39,890 nucleotides of DNA from positions 1 to 39,890 of the forward strand of contig NZ_LGHL01000070.1 in the NCBI RefSeq assembly GCF_001908205.1, given 5' to 3'. Positions 24,341 to 33,064 of this stretch are shown here, in pieces; the first letter of the stretch is position 1; each line of letters starts with the position of its first letter. The position numbers were made by a program, and so were the translations under genes. The notes beneath the pieces are model-generated. The model had not been told where the DNA came from. It ran no database searches and worked only from the letters and a program-made list of their open reading frames with translations. This stretch comes from Bradyrhizobium sp. NAS80.1 (GTDB taxonomy: Bacteria > Pseudomonadota > Alphaproteobacteria > Rhizobiales > Xanthobacteraceae).

Positions 24341-25289
24341 ACGTGCGCTCGATCCAAAGAAGCGGCATCTCGTTGCCGAGGACGTGGCCAAGCGAATTGT
24401 CTCGCAAGCGGAAGCGCTCGGTTATCAGCCGAACCGTCTGGCGGCGAACCTGCGCCTCGGCCGATCCGATTTGATTGGCGTCCTGCTGCCCGATATCGCC
24501 AATCCGGTGTTCGCGCCGATCCTTGGCGGCATCACGGAAACGCTCTCGGCGGAAGGCTACGCGCCGATCGTGGCGGATGCGGGCAACGCTCCTTCGCAGC
24601 AGATTTCGTTCGTGGAGACTCTGCTCAGCCAGCGCGTTGACGGCCTCATCCTGGCGACGGTTTCGCAGGACGACGAATTGGTTGGCTTCTGCATTGGGCG
24701 CGGTCTTCCGGTGATCCTCGTCAACCGATCCGAGGCACGCGATCGCGTGTCGTCTGTTGTGTCCGACGACAATCTCGGAATGCAGCTTGCAGTCGACCAT
24801 CTCGTGGGACTTGGCCACCGGCGCATAGCGCATGTGGCCGGTCCGTTGTCGACGTCGACGGGAGCGTTGCGACGGGATGGCTTCGCGCGAGCCATGTCCC
24901 ATCATGGCCTCGATGGAGTCGTGCAGGAGGCGAAGGGTTACACCCGCGAGGCGGGCGCTCAAATCGCGGCGGTCTTGCTTGAAGCCAAAAGCGGTATCAC
25001 GGCGATCGTAGCCGCCAACGATCTACTAGCTCTCGGCGTGCTCGATGCACTGAAGGAGCGGGGACTGCGCTGCCCGGACGACATCTCTCTTGTCGGACAC
25101 AATGACATGCCGCTGATGGATGTGGTCTCGCCCCCGATGACTACTATTCGGATTGAGCATAGGGAAATGGGGCGGATCGCTGCTCGGATGCTCGTTGATA
25201 CCATCAAAAGTGGGTCGACGGAGGTTCGGCACGTGGTACTTCCCCCCAAACTCATCGCGAGAAGCTCTGCGCAACGCCTGCCGAAGTGA
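24341..25289 (+). pseudogene. LacI-family regulator lacking its DNA-binding helices
   Basis: The product, readable from a GTG at 24327 inside the transposase remnant, begins 'RALDPKKRHLVAEDVAKRIV', which corresponds to the end of the LacI headpiece just after the recognition helix, then the hinge helix 'YQPNRLAANLRLGRSDLIGV' and the complete sugar-binding-type domain ('LLPDIANPVFAPILGGITET', 'AIVAANDLLALGVLDALKER', 'DDISLVGHNDMPLMDVVSPP', 'MTTIRIEHREMGRIAARMLV'). The start codon and helix-turn-helix were lost when the transposase joined at about 24340. It can no longer bind an operator as a normal repressor. If expressed, it would be an orphan ligand-binding domain. Confidence 0.85.
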
Positions 25290-25424
25290 CTTGCCCCACG
25301 GAAGCGTGTGCGGCTTGGGAGTGGAATGGCACGTTCCTTCCCGAAAATATTGCTGATGTCCTTGTTGCGCAGCACAGCTGCGCTCCTGAAGGCCATAGAA
25401 ATTAAGAACCTGTGTCGGCGACAA

Positions 25425-25613
25425 TCAAAGAGCCTGTCGGTACGCGCCAGGCGCGGTTCTTGTCAGCCGCCTGAAAATTCTCGTCATGTGGCTCTGGTCC
25501 GAGAAGCCGCATGCCACAGACACTTCGCTCATAGGTCTATTTCTATCGCTCAGCAATTGCTTAGCTAATTCTACTCGCCTGGCCATAAGCCACTGTTGCG
25601 GCCCAGATCGGTC
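25425..25613 (-). pseudogene. C-terminal fragment of an AraC-family regulator
   Basis: The last ~60 codons of a minus-strand open frame read 'GPQQWLMARRVELAKQLLSD', 'RNRPMSEVSVACGFSDQSHM' and 'TRIFRRLTRTAPGAYRQAL', the second half of the AraC/XylS DNA-binding domain including its second HTH. Upstream codons are Arg/Ser-rich and unrelated, so the effector domain and first HTH are lost. The 250 bases between this remnant and the amidase (25614-25863) hold nothing I recognise. This looks like the worn edge of the accessory region. Confidence 0.7.
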
Positions 25614-25863
25614 ACGTTCTTGAGCTGCGTGGTCGGGCGGTTCGTCGCGATCAAGACAACACCGGAACTTGGAGTGCAGCTCCAATTCCCTCGGCGAGCA
25701 CGATGACCTGCTGCAACGCGCGCTGGTGGGAGGGTGGGACGGGGACGATGCTGTCGAACTTGTGCGGCGAGGAAGTTGCCCGCGGTCTCGATGACCACGC
25801 ATCCCGATCTCATCAACGCTGACATCGGCTGGCGGCGCCTGCGCTCGACCCTTGCGGCCTGAT

Positions 25864-27231
25864 TCATGCCCGTAGCATCGTCTCGATCTGCTGCGCGGCC
25901 CGCAGCAGCGTGCGGTCCTGGCCGCGCCGGGCGATAAGCTGCAGGCTGAAGGGGAGTCTGTTCGCATCGGTGCCGCAGGGGATCGAGATCGCCGGCAGGC
26001 GGGCGTGATTGACGAATGGAGTGAACACAGCGTGCGCACGCGGGCTCGCCGCGCGGCCGCCGATCATGCCGGGCCCAAGCTGGCTCAGCGGCCAGGCGAC
26101 GCAGGGGACCGTGGGCGCCAGCAGCAGGTCGACCTCGGTGAAGAAGGTCGCGAAGGCATTGGCGATCGTGGTACTGGCGACCAGCGCTGCCGCGACCTCC
26201 GCACCCGACCAGGAGAGACCTCGCTCGATCTGCTTGGCGATATCAGGATCGAAGATCGCCGGGTCCTTGCGGAAGGCGTCGCCATAGAGCGCGGCGAGGC
26301 CCGCATGTTGAAGCGGCATGATGGCTTCTTCCGTCGCGCCGGGGGGCCAGATGGGATCGCATTGCATGACGCGTATGCCGGCGGCAGACAGGCGCTCAAC
26401 GGCGGAAGCGAGTCCGTTGGCGACGACATCGTCAACGGCGACGTCGAGGCCGAGGCGCGGCGAGAACGCGATGCGCAAGCCGGCGATGTCATCGGCCTCT
26501 TGCGTGATGACGGCGGAATCCGGATCGCGCGGATCGCTGCCGGCCATGGCCTCGAACGCCAGTGCGATGTCGGCGACCTCAGTAGCGATCGGCGCGATGA
26601 CGGAGAGGCCGAAGAACGGTTCGGAAAAGCCTGGCCCATAGGGGATGGCGCCGTAAGACGGTTTGAAACCGGCGATGCCGACATGGGCCGGTGGTCTCCG
26701 GCTGGAGCCGCCGGCATCGGTGCCGATCGCGAGCGGCACGAGGCCGGCTGCGACTGCGACGGCTGGACCGCCCGATGATCCGCCAGGCGTCAACGCGGGA
26801 TCGAGGGGATGCCGCGTGGGGCCGAACAGCGGCGAGGTCGTCACGCCCTTGCAGGCGAACTCGGACGTTGCTCCGATGCCGACGACGACCGCCCCGGCTC
26901 TGCGCAGCCGCTCGATAGCAATAGCATCGCGCGGCGCTATGAAGTCAGCGAACAGCTGCGAGCCCTGGGTCACGCGCCAGCCGCCGGTCCAGATGTTGTC
27001 CTTGACGACGACGGGAACGCCGGCAAGGGGCATTCGCTCGCCGGCGCGCAGGCGAGCGTCGACCGCCGCGGCGTCGGCAAGCGTGCGATCGGGATCGATC
27101 GTGACCACCGCGTTCAAGCTTTTCGCGGCCTCGATACGGCCGAGCGCGGCCTTGGCGGTCTCGACTGCAGTCGTCCGCCTCGCCGCGACATCGGCCGCGA
27201 TTTCGCACGCGCTAATTGTCCGCTTTGTCAT
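25864..27231 (-). CDS. Amidase-signature family hydrolase
   Basis: This 455-aa cytoplasmic enzyme is an amidase-signature serine hydrolase. The Ser-cisSer-Lys triad is visible: Lys77 in 'VVVKDNIWT', the Gly/Ser-rich 'GGSSGGPAVAVAAG' (about residues 150-163) and the nucleophile Ser176 in 'GTDAGGSSRRPPAHVGIAGF'. It converts amides to acid and ammonia; substrate is not deducible. It lacks the extra domains of GatA or allophanate hydrolase. It is divergent from the HIUase-like gene and close to a polyamine-type ABC system and hydantoinase-type genes, which suggests a role in use of imported amides. The ATG at 27231 is the only plausible start. Confidence 0.88.
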   Translation of the reverse strand: MTKRTISACEIAADVAARRTTAVETAKAALGRIEAAKSLNAVVTIDPDRTLADAAAVDARLRAGERMPLAGVPVVVKDNIWTGGWRVTQGSQLFADFIAPRDAIAIERLRRAGAVVVGIGATSEFACKGVTTSPLFGPTRHPLDPALTPGGSSGGPAVAVAAGLVPLAIGTDAGGSSRRPPAHVGIAGFKPSYGAIPYGPGFSEPFFGLSVIAPIATEVADIALAFEAMAGSDPRDPDSAVITQEADDIAGLRIAFSPRLGLDVAVDDVVANGLASAVERLSAAGIRVMQCDPIWPPGATEEAIMPLQHAGLAALYGDAFRKDPAIFDPDIAKQIERGLSWSGAEVAAALVASTTIANAFATFFTEVDLLLAPTVPCVAWPLSQLGPGMIGGRAASPRAHAVFTPFVNHARLPAISIPCGTDANRLPFSLQLIARRGQDRTLLRAAQQIETMLRA

Positions 27232-27382
27232 GGCTTCCCCAGATCAGAGCGACTGCGCCGCCCAGCGCGAGGCACGCCAAGGCGAAAAAGGCCACCCCCG
27301 AGGGCGGGCAGCAGCGCAGGTGCTGGCCGAACGGCTGCGTTTGCGTCTACCATGGCGGTACGCTCAGGGGAGGAACGGCAAG

Positions 27383-27718
27383 ATGGCAGGCGGCATTTCC
27401 ATTCACGCGGTCAATGTGGCAAGCGGCCGTCCCGCGCAGGGGCTGCGCGTCGAGATCTGGCGGATCGATCCGGACTCGTCGCGCATCGCCGACGGGCGGC
27501 TCGGCGCCAACGGCGTGCTCGATCATCCGGTCGTGCAGGGCGCCGGCGTCATCGCGGGCGAATATGAGGTGCTGTTTCACCTCGGCGAGTTCTTTGCCGA
27601 CAGCGACGGCTTCCTCACCGTGACGCCGTTCCGCTTCCGCATCAAGGATGTCGACGCGCATTTTCATCTGCCGCTCAAATTCACGCGCTGGGGCTATTCG
27701 CTGTTCCGCGGCGCCTGA
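27383..27718 (+). CDS. Transthyretin-like protein, 5-hydroxyisourate hydrolase homologue with altered C terminus
   Basis: The ATG at 27383 is chosen for GGGGAGGAA upstream. The 111-aa protein has the HIUase/transthyretin fold. 'ISIHAVNVASGRPAQGLRVE' carries the N-terminal catalytic His (residue 8), 'RIADGRLGANG' the conserved Arg (39), and 'DAHFHLPLKFTRWGYSLFRG' the second His (95). True HIUases end in YRGS, where the Ser contributes to catalysis; here the end is FRGA. It may therefore have changed substrate or activity. HIUase acts in urate to allantoin conversion, which fits a ureide/hydantoin neighbourhood. Its stop directly abuts the stop of the convergent permease gene. Confidence 0.82.
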   Translation: MAGGISIHAVNVASGRPAQGLRVEIWRIDPDSSRIADGRLGANGVLDHPVVQGAGVIAGEYEVLFHLGEFFADSDGFLTVTPFRFRIKDVDAHFHLPLKFTRWGYSLFRGA

Positions 27719-28535
27719 TCAATTCGTCAGTCGCCGCGACAGTCCCGTGACGCGCTCCATGACCGCAACGAGGGCGACAGTCGCGATGATCAACACGCCC
27801 GATAGTGCGGCGATGGTCACGTCTAGCTTGCCCTCGAGGTCCTGCCACATCCGGATCGGCAGCATGTCGGTCGCGGCATCGCGCAGGAACAGGGAGACCG
27901 GCACATTGTCGAAGGACGACATGAAGGCGATGAAGGCCCCCGCGATGATGCCCGGCCGGATCAGCGGCAGCACGATGCGCCGGAATGTGTAGAGCCGGCT
28001 CGCCCCCCAGCACCGCCGAGCTTTCGAGCAGGGTCGGCTCCAGCTGGGCGAGCGCTGCGACCGTGTTGCGCACGACATAGGGCACGCAGACCACGGTGTG
28101 GCCGATCACCAGCGTCAGCGGCGAGACCGGCAGGCCGACGAGCGAGAACAGCATCAAGGCGGCGAGGCCAAAGGCCAGCGCCGGCAGCACCAGCGGCGAC
28201 ATGAAGAGGGAGTCGAGCAGCCGCGCCGACAGCGTCCGCGACCGCGAAATTGCGAGCGCGGCCGCGACGCCGAGCACGATCGACAGGCCCGTCGCCCACA
28301 GCGCGACGATGAGGCTGTTCTTGGCCGCGAAGTGCAGCTGCCAGGCGTGCCAGAGCTCGGCGTACCAGCGGAGCGAATAGCCTGGCGGCGGGAATTTCAG
28401 CGAGAAGCCGCTGGTGAAGGACACGATCAGAACCACCAGAGATGGCGCGATGATCAGGATCAGCGCTACGATTGCGATCGCGGTCATCACAAATTCGAAG
28501 CTAATCGCCTCCCAGGTGCGCTTCCGCCCGCTCAT
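27719..28535 (-). pseudogene. ABC transporter permease (PotC-like), frame broken at a C6/G6 run
   Basis: The second permease of a spermidine/putrescine-type importer starts at 28535 (TGATG overlap with the first permease): 'MSGRKRTWEAISFEFVMTAI', 'FPPPGYSLRWYAELW', 'FMSPLVLPALAFGLAALMLF'. The frame is good through 'LEPTLLESSAVLG', then fails at the C6 run 28003-28008 (G6 on the coding strand). Dropping one base restores 'ASRLYTFRRIVLPLIRPGII', 'AGAFIAFMSSFDNVPVSLFL' and the true C terminus 'VTGLSRRLTN', giving 271 aa. The lesion falls in the EAA loop that contacts the ATPase, so the product as written would not couple. A sequencing error is equally possible. Confidence 0.85.
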
Positions 28536-29398
28536 CACGCCCCTCCGTAGCCGCGCGACAAGCGGCCGAGCGTGGTGAAGACGGAGACGACCGCGAGCAC
28601 GGCCAGCAGGAATATGATCGAGATCGCCGCCGCAAAGGGCCAGTTCTGCAGCGTCGAGGCCTGCTGATAGAGGTACATCGGCATGAACAGCATCTGCCCG
28701 CCGCCGATCAGCGACTGGGTGATGAAGGCCGTGATGGCAGCGGCATAGGTCAGCGTGCATCCGGCGATCACGCCGGGCAGCGACAGCGGCAACACGACCT
28801 TGAAGAAGGTCCGCCAGCTCCCGGCGCCGAGCGAGCAGGAGGCATCGTCGAGATTGGGATCGATCCGGCCCAGCGCCGTGATCAGCGGCAGCGTCATCAG
28901 CGGCATCTGCACCTGCGCCAGCGCGATCACCACGCCGAACTGGGTGTAGAGCAGCCGCAGGGGCGTATCGATGACGCCGAGCGATTGCAGCGTCGCGTTG
29001 ATGATGCCCTGACGGCCCAGGATGACGATCCAGGCGAAGGTGCGCACCACGACGCTGGTCAGAAGCGGCAGCAGCACGATCAGGATGATGATGGTCTGCA
29101 GCCGCGGTCCGATCCGCTGATAGAGCCACGCAATGGGAAAGCCGAGCACAAGGCAGACGGCCGTCACCTCGGCACCCAGCAGCAGCGTCGAACCGAGCAC
29201 GCCCAGGCTGAAGGGATCGGTGAGGAAGTGCAGGTACTGGCCGAGCCCCCAATGGAGCCCGGCCGTGTCGTTGTGCAGAGAGAGCCAGAACAGTTGCAGC
29301 AGCGGTGCGACGAAGAACAGCAGGAAGAACAGCGCCAGCGGCGCCGCCAGTCCCATCCCGTAGGACGTGACGTCCCGTGATGCCGGTGCTGTGCCCAT
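28535..29398 (-). CDS. ABC transporter permease (PotB-like)
   Basis: The first permease of the importer is 287 aa with six hydrophobic segments: 'MGLAAPLALFFLLFFVAPLL', 'TLLLGAEVTAVCLVLGFPIA', 'LQTIIILIVLLPLLTSVVVR'. The EAA-type coupling loop reads 'DDASCSLGAGSWRTFFKVVL' followed by 'PLSLPGVIAGCTLTY'. It is 19 bases downstream of the binding-protein gene and overlaps the next permease. The spermidine/putrescine-type label refers to the family; substrates of this branch vary widely. Confidence 0.88.
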   Translation of the reverse strand: MGTAPASRDVTSYGMGLAAPLALFFLLFFVAPLLQLFWLSLHNDTAGLHWGLGQYLHFLTDPFSLGVLGSTLLLGAEVTAVCLVLGFPIAWLYQRIGPRLQTIIILIVLLPLLTSVVVRTFAWIVILGRQGIINATLQSLGVIDTPLRLLYTQFGVVIALAQVQMPLMTLPLITALGRIDPNLDDASCSLGAGSWRTFFKVVLPLSLPGVIAGCTLTYAAAITAFITQSLIGGGQMLFMPMYLYQQASTLQNWPFAAAISIIFLLAVLAVVSVFTTLGRLSRGYGGA

Positions 29399-29417
29399 CG
29401 CTTAGTCCTTCATGGCC

Positions 29418-30464
29418 TTAGATCTTGATCTCGCGGTTGAAGCGCTCGATCCAGGCCGAGCGCTGCTCGTTGATCTTCTTCCAGTCCTGGAACACGAACT
29501 TCTGCTTCAGCTCTGCGGTGTCCTTGGCCAGCACGCGCGCGATCTCGCCGCCCATGGTCACCTTGGAATTGGTGGGCACGATCAGATAGGGCGGGTTCAT
29601 CAGCGCGGTCTGTACCTCAGGCGTCAGCGCCGCCTCGATCATCTTGAACGCGAGCTCGCGGTTCGGCGAGTTCTTGACGATGTGGATCGTGGTCTTGAAC
29701 GCGATGGCGCCTTCCTTGGGCGCCACGAACTCGACCGGCACACCGCGGGCTTTGAGGATCTGGATGGCGTTGAAATTGCCTGGCGAGATGTCGATCTGAC
29801 CCTGCTGGAACAGAGTCGCGAGCGCGCCGGGATTGGCGGCGACAGCGGCCAGATTGGGCTTCAGCTCCTCCAGCGCCTTGAAGGCGGGATCGACGTTGGC
29901 CTCCGAGCCGCCGCGCATCTTGGCGATTTCGACCAGCCAGCCGGTGCCGAGCGTCGAGTTGAGATTGGTGATGCCGACGCGGCCCTTGAATTCCGGCTTC
30001 CACAGATCGGCCCACGAGGTCGGCGGCGTCTTGATTGCTTCAGGGTTGTAGGTGAGGCCGACGACCTGGAAGAACGGGGCAGGGCCCATCGGCTCCTGCG
30101 CCTCGCTGATCAGGTCCTTGTAATAGGCACTCTTCTCGACCGGATAGGGCTCGACCAGATCCTGGCCGATCGCGACGAGGGCGGGGCCGGGATCATGCAG
30201 CATGACGTCGATCGGCGGATTGGCCTTTGCGGCATTCACCTTCGCGATCTGGTCAACGGAAAGCATTGGATCGAGCACCATCGCGGCGTCCGCGTTCGCT
30301 TTCCGGAAGGCCGGCACCAGCACGGCCTTATGGGCTTCCTCCCAGCTTCCGGTGAAGGTCGCGAACACCAGCGGGCGGGCCTGGGCGAAGCTCAGTCCCG
30401 GAAGCGCCTTCATGGCGCCGAGGGTGAGGGCGGTGGTCAGCAGGCTTCGGCGGTTGAGGATCAT
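29418..30464 (-). CDS. ABC transporter extracellular solute-binding protein (PotD/family 1 type)
   Basis: The start at 30464 ('MILNRRSLLTTALTLGAMKA') is chosen because the product then has a proper export signal; the RRSLL motif suggests the Tat route, with cleavage near 'SFAQA'. The 348-aa protein has the family pattern 'PLVFATFTGSWEEAHKAVLV', 'DVMLHDPGPALVAIGQDLVE', 'FFQVVGLTYNPEAIKTPPTS', 'WADLWKPEFKGRVGITNLNS' and 'NSPNRELAFKMIEAALTPEV'. It is the ligand receptor for the two downstream permeases. The preceding ATPase frame runs into it out of frame, discussed there. Confidence 0.88.
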   Translation of the reverse strand: MILNRRSLLTTALTLGAMKALPGLSFAQARPLVFATFTGSWEEAHKAVLVPAFRKANADAAMVLDPMLSVDQIAKVNAAKANPPIDVMLHDPGPALVAIGQDLVEPYPVEKSAYYKDLISEAQEPMGPAPFFQVVGLTYNPEAIKTPPTSWADLWKPEFKGRVGITNLNSTLGTGWLVEIAKMRGGSEANVDPAFKALEELKPNLAAVAANPGALATLFQQGQIDISPGNFNAIQILKARGVPVEFVAPKEGAIAFKTTIHIVKNSPNRELAFKMIEAALTPEVQTALMNPPYLIVPTNSKVTMGGEIARVLAKDTAELKQKFVFQDWKKINEQRSAWIERFNREIKI

Positions 30465-31587
30465 GTCGAACTCCGTGTGGACTATGACTGGATCTAAAGC
30501 GTTGCGGGAAAGGCGTTGGCGAGGGACGGGCGAGCGGGGCGAGGCGCACCGCGGCGCCATTCTCCAGCGCGCGTGTCTCGCCGATGCGTGCCTGGGATAC
30601 CTTCACGCCGGAGCCGTCGGCGGTCGTGACCTCGTGCACGACGGTGGCCCCGAGCGGCAGCGACATGCCGACGACGCCAGCAAAGCCGGTCTCGTCGCCG
30701 ACGAATTGCAGATGCTCAGGCCGGATGCATACGGTGACGCGGCCGCCCTCGGTGAGGGCGCCGCCCGCCGGCCGCGCGATGATCTCCGCGCCGGCATCGA
30801 GGCGGACCTTGGCGGCGGTACGGTCTGCCGACACCACGACGCCGGGCATGCGATTGCTGGAGCCGACAAACGTGTTCACGAACAGGGTTTGCGGTCGGTC
30901 GTAGACGTCCGACGGCGTGCCGAACTGCTCTAGCTTGCCATGGCTCAGCACGGCGACGCGGTCGGCCATCGACAGCGCCTCCTCCTGGTCGTGCGTCACG
31001 ATCAGCGTGGTGATGCCGGAGACGCGTTGTAGCCGTTTGACCTCGATCTGCATGTCGAGCCGCAAATTCTTGTCGAGCGCCGCAAAGGGCTCGTCGAGCA
31101 GCAGGATCGACGGCTTGATCGCGAGTGCGCGGGCCAGCGCGACGCGCTGTTGTTGCCCGCCAGAGAGCTGTCGCGGCAGCCGCTCGGCCATCGACGGCAG
31201 TTGCACGAGTTCGAGCAGGCGCTGCGCCTCGCGCTGGCGCGTTGCCTTGTCGATGCCGCGCGCGGCGAGCCCGTAGGAGACATTCTCGCTGATCGAAAGA
31301 TGCGGAAACAGCGCGTAGTTCTGGAACACGATGCCGACGGCGCGCTTGTTCGGCGGCAACGCATCGACGATGTCGTCGCCGATGATGATCCGTCCCTGGC
31401 TCTGGGCGATGAAGCCGGCGATGATGCGCAGCAGGGTCGTCTTGCCGCAGCCGGATGGGCCGAGCAGGGCGATGATCTCGCCGCCCTTGATGTCGAGATT
31501 GATGTTCTCGACCGCGAGCGCGCCGCTCGGATAGCGATGGGTAACGGCATCGACGACGAGTGAACGGCCGCCTTGCGTTTCAGCCAT
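30328..31587 (-). CDS. ABC transporter ATP-binding protein (PotA-like), 3' end probably shifted
   Basis: This is the ATPase of the polyamine-type importer, first gene of the operon. The ATG at 31587 has GGGAGG just upstream. Walker A 'LLGPSGCGKTTLLRIIAGF', signature 'LSGGQQQRVALARALAIKPS', Walker B 'ILLLDEPFAALDKNL' and switch 'TLIVTHDQEEAL' are intact, followed by a TOBE domain ('VTVCIRPEHLQFVGDE'). As written the frame runs to 30328, overlapping the binding-protein gene by 137 bases, and after 'PLARPS' becomes Pro/Arg/His-rich. In the adjacent frame it would read 'LANAFPATL' and stop at 30494, giving the usual ~364 aa. A one-base deletion near 30523-30525 would explain this. Confidence 0.85.
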   Translation of the reverse strand: MAETQGGRSLVVDAVTHRYPSGALAVENINLDIKGGEIIALLGPSGCGKTTLLRIIAGFIAQSQGRIIIGDDIVDALPPNKRAVGIVFQNYALFPHLSISENVSYGLAARGIDKATRQREAQRLLELVQLPSMAERLPRQLSGGQQQRVALARALAIKPSILLLDEPFAALDKNLRLDMQIEVKRLQRVSGITTLIVTHDQEEALSMADRVAVLSHGKLEQFGTPSDVYDRPQTLFVNTFVGSSNRMPGVVVSADRTAAKVRLDAGAEIIARPAGGALTEGGRVTVCIRPEHLQFVGDETGFAGVVGMSLPLGATVVHEVTTADGSGVKVSQARIGETRALENGAAVRLAPLARPSPTPFPQRFRSSHSPHGVRHDPQPPKPADHRPHPRRHEGASGTELRPGPPAGVRDLHRKLGGSP

Positions 31588-31675
31588 GATGTTGCCTCCC
31601 GTTCTCATGGGAAAGAAAGCAAGTCTCGTGCCCGCGGCGGTCGCTTTTCGATGCGGGTTCGGGCATTTTGACCCG

Positions 31676-33064
31676 ATGACATCCGAACCCCCGATCTGCG
31701 ATCTCACCGCCACAGCCCTTGCGCGCGCCATTGCGAGGGGCGAACTGTCCTCGCAGGACGTCGTCGAGGCGCATCTTGAGCGGATTGCTGATCAGGACGC
31801 GCAATTGGCGGCGTTCATCACGGTCGATGCGGATGGTGCCCGTCGTGCCGCGCAAATCTGCGATGCCGCATCCACGCCGATCGGCCCGCTGCACGGCGTG
31901 CCCGTCGCGATCAAGGACCTCACCGATACCGGCGGGCTCGCGACTACCTACGGATCGGCTCTGTTTCGTGACCACGTCCCGGCCGAGGACGATGTCGTGG
32001 TCGCGCGGCTGCGGCGCGCCGGCGCGATCATACTCGGCAAGACCAATACGCCCGAATTCGGCTTCGGTGCGGTCTGCGCCAATCGCTTGTGCGGGCCGAC
32101 GCGCAATCCCTTCGATCCCGCGCTGACATCGGGCGGATCCTCCGGCGGCTCCGCCGTCGCGGTCGCGGCCGGCATGGTGCCGCTCGCGCATGGAACCGAT
32201 TTCGGCGGCTCGGTGCGCACGCCCGCAAGCTTCTGCGATATCGCCTCGATCCGGCCGACGCCCGGCCGTATTCCGTCGCCGCGCCGTCCGCTCGGTTGGG
32301 ATATGCTCGCGACCCATGGCTTCCTCGCCCGCAGCGTCGACGACCTCGCACTGGCGCTGTCGGTATGTGCCGGAAGCGATGCGCTTGATCCGCTCTCGGC
32401 GGCTATCCTCAACGACGACCGGCCATCTGCTGGGCGTCCGCGGATCGCTGTCACACCCGATTTCGGCGTCGCTCCGGTTGCGCGTGACGTTCGCACCCGC
32501 TTCGCTTCGGCCTGCGAGACGCTCGCGCGCATTGCCGACGTCATGCCGTCCTCGCCCGATTGCGGCGGTGCCATCGAGACATTTCGTACGCTGCGCGCCG
32601 CGCACATCGCCAATAGCTATGGCGAGCTGCTGAGGACGCGCCGCACCGAGCTCACGCCGACCGTCGTCTGGAATATCGAAGCGGGCGCAAGGCTCTCCGC
32701 CGAAGATTACCTCAGCGCGGAGCGCCGTCGCACCGGGATCTACCGCAGTTTTTGCGAGCTGTTCGCGCGTGCCGATTTCCTGATCGCGCCGGCGGCGTCG
32801 GTTTTCCCCTGGCAGAACGAAATCAGCGATGTCACCGCGATCGATGGCACCGCGCTGGAGACGCCGATCGATTATCTGGCCGTGACCTTCATCGTGTCGC
32901 TGGTCGGCTTTCCCGTCCTCACCCTGCCGGCGCGCCGCGAGGCGAGCGAACTGCCGTTCGGCATCCAGATCATCGCGCCGCCGGGATGCGAATCCCGCCT
33001 GTTTGCCTTCGGCCGTGCAATCGAAAACGAACTGGGATTTTCGCATCGCCGGCCGCCTGCCTGA
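31676..33064 (+). CDS. Amidase-signature family hydrolase
   Basis: The start at 31676 ('MTSEPPICDLTATALARAIA') is chosen because the extra upstream codons are not conserved-looking and overlap the divergent ATPase start. The 462-aa enzyme has a full amidase triad: Lys80 in 'GVPVAIKDLTDTGGLATTYG', the cis-Ser in 'TSGGSSGGSAVAVAAG', and the nucleophile Ser179 in 'GTDFGGSVRTPASFCDIASI'. It is divergent from the ABC importer operon across 88 bases. It and the other amidase flank that importer, suggesting that the importer brings in an amide substrate; this is inference from layout. Confidence 0.88.
   Translation: MTSEPPICDLTATALARAIARGELSSQDVVEAHLERIADQDAQLAAFITVDADGARRAAQICDAASTPIGPLHGVPVAIKDLTDTGGLATTYGSALFRDHVPAEDDVVVARLRRAGAIILGKTNTPEFGFGAVCANRLCGPTRNPFDPALTSGGSSGGSAVAVAAGMVPLAHGTDFGGSVRTPASFCDIASIRPTPGRIPSPRRPLGWDMLATHGFLARSVDDLALALSVCAGSDALDPLSAAILNDDRPSAGRPRIAVTPDFGVAPVARDVRTRFASACETLARIADVMPSSPDCGGAIETFRTLRAAHIANSYGELLRTRRTELTPTVVWNIEAGARLSAEDYLSAERRRTGIYRSFCELFARADFLIAPAASVFPWQNEISDVTAIDGTALETPIDYLAVTFIVSLVGFPVLTLPARREASELPFGIQIIAPPGCESRLFAFGRAIENELGFSHRRPPA

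Noticed and set aside
29412..30497. 361-codon open frame antisense to the PotD-like binding protein
   Set aside because: No recognisable motif; low-complexity Arg/Leu/Gly repeats; sense gene is clear.
31580..33046. 488-codon open frame antisense to the amidase gene
   Set aside because: It is a shadow of a high-GC gene: Arg/Gly/Asp-rich, no domain, and the sense strand has a complete amidase with its catalytic triad.
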